Below, piece after piece: positions 40,360 to 43,050 of a stretch of DNA of 43,050 nt. The notes beneath the pieces are model-generated. The model was not told the origin of the DNA and searched no databases. It was given only the letters and a program-made list of their open reading frames with translations. Both the position numbers and the translations under genes were made by a program. The stretch lies in the NCBI GenBank assembly GCA_018365815.1, contig JAGZJH010000020.1:1-43050 (forward strand), in the 5' to 3' direction. The DNA is from Erysipelotrichaceae bacterium. GTDB taxonomy: Bacteria > Bacillota_I > Bacilli_A > Erysipelotrichales > Coprobacillaceae. Within the stretch, counting starts at the first letter, position 1. Every line of letters starts with the position of its first letter.

Positions 40360-41640
40360 TTGAAAAAAATAAGTAGACGCCGTCAGCGTAAAATTATTTT
40401 AAGATTAAGTGTGTGTTTAGTGCTGATTTTAGTGATAGGTTCAGGGATTTGGGTGGTTTTAAAACAAATTCCCGCTTATCAAATTCACCAAAAAGTGATT
40501 AAATCGGAAGGTGAAGTGATTGAAATCAAGTCTGATAAAAATAAACTTAGTCTATGGGACAAAACAGTGAATTATATAAATGAACATCAGTATCAGTTAA
40601 AAGTGGTAACAGACGATTATGAATTGGTATTTAATCAAGTAACGAACCATTTAAATTTAAAATTGAATGTAAGTTATCAGGAAAAGGGAGATTATCAAGG
40701 GTATGTTGTGGATTTAAGTAAATATTCACAAAAAGATCAGTTATCTTCAATTGTATGGTTAAATAATTCTAAACTTAAAGATGAAACTTTAAATAAGTAT
40801 AATCAAGTTGATAATACATGGGTAAAAGATACGGATAATACAGTGAGTGATGAAAGTGTCATTTTGTTTGGAAAAGTGTTTAATTCTACTGCTGATTTAC
40901 CTTCGTTTATGAATGTGGTGATTAATCAAACGGGAGAGATTACTGAATTTGAAGGATTACAAGCTAAAAGTAGAGATGAGTCGATTATTAGTATTAAAGA
41001 TGGTGTGATTACTGCTAGTAAAGAAGGAAAAACGTTTATTGATATTTACGATCAACAAGGAGTTGATGTGATTGATTCAGTAGAGGTGTATGTCACTGAA
41101 AAAGAATATGCCCCTGCAATCACTATTGAACAACAAGATGGTTTAACAATTGTAGATGGTGTGTTAATTGTGAATAAAAAATATTCACTACCTTCTACCT
41201 ATAATCCCGGGTTAAATCCAATTGTAAGCAGTGCTTTTAATAAAATGAAAGCAGATGCAAGTAAAGAGGGGTTAAATATATGGAATCAGTCTAATTTTAG
41301 ATCTTATCAATATCAAGAGAAGTTATACAATGAATATGTTGCAAGAGATGGTCAAGAAAAGGCGGATACTTATTCAGCCAAACCCGGATATTCTGAACAT
41401 CAAACGGGTTTAACGATTGATATGAATACAATTACTGATGCGTTTGGTGATACTAAAGAAGGGGCATGGATTAAAGATAATTGTCATAAATATGGATTTA
41501 TTGTGCGTTATCCAAAAGGTAAAGAGGATATTACAGGGTATAAATACGAACCATGGCATATTCGTTATTTAGGAGTAGAATTAGCAACTGCTGTTTATGA
41601 TAGTGGTTTAACTTTGGAAGAATATTTAAATATTGATTAA
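40360..41640 (+). CDS. Membrane-anchored D-Ala-D-Ala carboxypeptidase, VanY/M15B type
   Basis: 426 residues. A basic N-terminus and one membrane segment (about 11-35: IILRLSVCLVLILVIGSGIW) anchor it; a region of unknown fold follows (about 45-190), then a short Ig-like/BIG2-like stretch (about 205-245: ISIKDGVITASKEGKTFI). The M15B peptidase domain (about 265-426) has the zinc ligands in SEHQTGLTIDM (about 344) and EPWHIRYLG (about 397). It trims the terminal D-Ala of peptidoglycan peptides. AAAGGAGGTGAT fits a TTG start at 40360; GTG 40351 and ATG 40354 lie within or next to that site. Confidence 0.85.
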   Translation: MKKISRRRQRKIILRLSVCLVLILVIGSGIWVVLKQIPAYQIHQKVIKSEGEVIEIKSDKNKLSLWDKTVNYINEHQYQLKVVTDDYELVFNQVTNHLNLKLNVSYQEKGDYQGYVVDLSKYSQKDQLSSIVWLNNSKLKDETLNKYNQVDNTWVKDTDNTVSDESVILFGKVFNSTADLPSFMNVVINQTGEITEFEGLQAKSRDESIISIKDGVITASKEGKTFIDIYDQQGVDVIDSVEVYVTEKEYAPAITIEQQDGLTIVDGVLIVNKKYSLPSTYNPGLNPIVSSAFNKMKADASKEGLNIWNQSNFRSYQYQEKLYNEYVARDGQEKADTYSAKPGYSEHQTGLTIDMNTITDAFGDTKEGAWIKDNCHKYGFIVRYPKGKEDITGYKYEPWHIRYLGVELATAVYDSGLTLEEYLNID

Positions 41641-41759
41641 AAAAGTAGTAGAGAAGCGTTAAAAAGGTAATATATAAATGTAACTGGAAAAAGTGTCAAA
41701 AGATAGTATTGAAAAAGTCACGGTAATCGAAAAAGCATTGAAAAATCGAATAAATTCTA

Positions 41760-41788
41760 TTTACAAATAGAAACAACTATGTTAAGAT
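41760..41788 (+). promoter_or_regulatory. Promoter of the rpsF operon
   Basis: TTTACA (41760-41765), 17 bp, TAAGAT (41783-41788), giving a leader of about 70 bases. Upstream, 41641-41759 shows nothing that I can name. Confidence 0.65.
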
Positions 41789-41792
41789 AGGT

Positions 41793-41865
41793 AGGCATGT
41801 AAAAAATATTTACTGCCTGCTTATACAGTGGTATAAGCCATAAGACCACAGGGAGGTGCACAAGA
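41793..41865 (+). promoter_or_regulatory. Structured leader of rpsF, candidate S6:S18 binding site
   Basis: Hairpin 1 pairs AGGCA-GTAAA with TTTAC-TGCCT (41793-41818, one bulged T). Hairpin 2 pairs CTTATA with TATAAG (41820-41837). An alternative pairing GTGGT (41828-41832) / ACCAC (41855-41859 region) would exclude hairpin 2 and reach the ribosome site. rpsF leaders in many bacteria bind the S6:S18 complex to repress translation; I could not match that motif in detail. Confidence 0.45.
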
Positions 41866-42147
41866 ATGAATAAATACGAAATTATGTTTATTATCCGTCC
41901 AAACGTTGAAGACGATGCAAGAGGTGCATTATTAGAAACTTTAAAAGAAATTGTAACTTCTAGTAATGGAACTATTGATAATGTTAACGAATGGGGATTA
42001 CGCGATTTAGCTTATGAAATTAAAGATTTCACTAAAGGTTATTATGTAGTTATGGATGTAACTGCATCTGCAGAAGGAATTGCTGAATTAGATCGTTTAA
42101 CTAGAATCAATGCTAACGTATTACGTCATATGACTATCCGTAAATAA
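41866..42147 (+). CDS. rpsF: Ribosomal protein S6
   Basis: 93 residues with the S6 pattern MNKYEIMFIIRPNVEDDARG and VNEWGLRDLAYEIKDFTKGY, then DRLTRINANVLRHMTIRK. S6 pairs with S18 on the platform of the 30S subunit. A GGGAGGTG ribosome site is present. First gene of the common rpsF-ssb-rpsR operon. Confidence 0.97.
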   Translation: MNKYEIMFIIRPNVEDDARGALLETLKEIVTSSNGTIDNVNEWGLRDLAYEIKDFTKGYYVVMDVTASAEGIAELDRLTRINANVLRHMTIRK

Positions 42148-42161
42148 TTGAGGAAATTAAT

Positions 42162-42629
42162 ATGATTAATAGAGTTGTGTTGGTTGGTCGTATGACACGC
42201 GATCCAGAACTTAGAAGAACACAAAACGGAACTCCAGTTACAAGTTTTACACTTGCAATGAATCGTAATTTTTCATCTGCTAATGGTGAAAGACAAACAG
42301 ATTTTATTAACTGCGTTGTTTGGAATAAAGCAGCTGAGAATGTTGAACGTTATTGTTTCAAAGGTTCTTTAGTTGGAGTTGAGGGAAGACTTCAATCTCG
42401 TCAGTATGATGCACAAGATGGAAGAAAAGTTACAGTAGTTGAAGTTGTTTGTGATTCTGTTCAATTCTTGGAATCAAAAGGTTCAAGAGAAAGAACACAA
42501 CCACAAATTGATACATCTAGTCAATCGTTTTATATGAATCAAACACCACCACCATCAAATGATTTTAATAATGATTTTGATAATTTGAATAATGCGTTTG
42601 ATATTATGGACGATGACATTCAATTTTAA
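42162..42629 (+). CDS. ssb: Single-stranded DNA-binding protein
   Basis: 155 residues: an OB fold (1-105: MINRVVLVGRMTRDPELRRT, then DFINCVVWNKAAENVERY, GVEGRLQSRQYDAQDGRKV) and an Asn/Gln/Pro-rich tail ending MDDDIQF, the acidic tip that recruits repair and replication proteins. It lies 14 bp after rpsF. Confidence 0.96.
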   Translation: MINRVVLVGRMTRDPELRRTQNGTPVTSFTLAMNRNFSSANGERQTDFINCVVWNKAAENVERYCFKGSLVGVEGRLQSRQYDAQDGRKVTVVEVVCDSVQFLESKGSRERTQPQIDTSSQSFYMNQTPPPSNDFNNDFDNLNNAFDIMDDDIQF

Positions 42630-42649
42630 ATAAGAAAGGGTGTGTAACC

Positions 42650-42880
42650 ATGGCTTACAGAAAACAAAGAATGGGAAGAAGAAAAGTTTGTTACTTTACA
42701 AAAAATAAAATTACTGAAATCGATTATAAAGACGTTGAATTATTAAAAAGATTTATTTCAGCTAATGGAAAAATCATTCCTAGACGTGTAACTGGTACAA
42801 GTGCTAAATATCAAAGAATGTTAGCAACTGCTATCAAAAGAGCTAGACAAATGGCTTTATTACCTTACGTTGGTGAATAA
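42650..42880 (+). CDS. rpsR: Ribosomal protein S18
   Basis: 76 residues with the S18 core EIDYKDVELLKRFISANGKI and RRVTGTSAKYQRMLATAIKR. It partners S6 in the 30S subunit. Last gene of the operon, followed by a terminator. Confidence 0.97.
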   Translation: MAYRKQRMGRRKVCYFTKNKITEIDYKDVELLKRFISANGKIIPRRVTGTSAKYQRMLATAIKRARQMALLPYVGE

Positions 42881-42889
42881 TTTAGACTA

Positions 42890-42917
42890 AAAAACCTTGA
42901 TTAATTCAAGGTTTTTT
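42890..42917 (+). terminator. Terminator of the rpsF-ssb-rpsR operon
   Basis: AAAAACCTTGA / TCAAGGTTTTT stem with loop TTAAT and seven T. Confidence 0.85.
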
Positions 42918-42951
42918 TATGTCAAAAAATGAATAAAAAAGTAATGACTTA

Positions 42952-42976
42952 TGAACCGCCCTTGTCAAGTAGACAG
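42952..42976. mobile_element. Possible insertion-sequence end
   Basis: TGAACCGCCCTTGTCAAGTA, then GACAG, starts with TG and resembles terminal inverted repeats of IS3-type elements that I recall from Firmicutes. The partner end and transposase would lie beyond the window. Weak. Confidence 0.3.
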
Positions 42977-43000
42977 ATGAAATAATTAAAAATGTTTTTG

Positions 43001-43032
43001 ATGAAGTTGTCGAAGAGAACAACTTCATTTTT
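43001..43032 (+). terminator. Terminator-like hairpin at the right edge
   Basis: ATGAAGTTGT / ACAACTTCAT, a perfect 10-bp stem with an 8-base loop and five T. Its gene is not visible; it may belong to the possible IS next to it. Confidence 0.5.
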
Positions 43033-43050
43033 CTTTATGAAGCTAATGTT

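Noticed and set aside
1..43050. tRNA or rRNA genes
   Set aside because: I saw no cloverleaf with a GTTCRA arm and no rRNA-like sequence in any intergenic region.

Overview
The window is AT-rich, low-GC Gram-positive DNA with strong AGGAGG ribosome sites, TTGACA/TATAAT promoters and U-tract hairpin terminators. The gene set fits a gut-type Firmicute: a nucleoside BMP/ABC importer, PTS systems with BglG-type antitermination, GH1 and GH29 glycosidases, and rpsF-ssb-rpsR. Erysipelotrichia/Coprobacillaceae-like is my best guess, but it is inference from gene content; no rRNA is present.

Layout. 1-320: remnants of IS3-family elements, one abutting another. 788-5518: a nucleoside importer operon (lipoprotein, tandem ATPase, two permeases) with a terminator after the lipoprotein gene. 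5643-6988: GNAT and HAD phosphatase genes. 7101-10085: a large GGDEF-EAL protein with two degenerate GGDEF domains and an apparently intact EAL domain. 10103-12136: lrgA-lrgB and a LysR regulator. 12168-12586: a MerR gene behind a promoter with a 19-bp spacer. 12773-13636: a second HAD phosphatase.

13812-15742 is the most unusual locus. A promoter is followed at once by two tandem 34-nt repeats, a hairpin terminator and a ToxN/AbiQ-like gene, which is the layout of a type III (RNA antitoxin) toxin-antitoxin system. The toxin frame meets a TGA at 14348. The same frame then carries the expected ToxN C-terminus and runs without another stop into a HipA-like kinase with all visible catalytic residues. 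This is either a ToxN-HipA fusion broken by one nonsense codon or two neighbouring genes that lost their boundary.

15814-23030: nitroreductase, GNAT, a 911-residue cell-surface protein with two esterase domains, AraC regulator, histidine phosphatase, small radical-SAM protein and ROK kinase. 23069-26262: a PTS module. Divergent IIA and NagE-like IICB genes both have leaders with an antiterminator-like element overlapping a terminator, and the PRD antiterminator gene follows. 26326-28889: a headless gene, a membrane protein, a polyamine-type acetyltransferase and an acyl-ACP thioesterase.

29139-35680: a glycan-use cluster with GH1, RpiR regulator, MazG-like protein, orphan PTS IIC and GH29 fucosidase. 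GAAA-N5-TTTC dyads lie upstream of both the GH1/RpiR pair and the IIC gene, suggesting one regulon. 35819-40236: a MerR/GyrI-type regulator divergent from a two-gene ABC exporter, again with a 19-bp spacer promoter filled by a palindrome. 40360-41640: a VanY-type carboxypeptidase. 41760-42917: rpsF-ssb-rpsR with a structured leader. The right edge holds a possible IS end.
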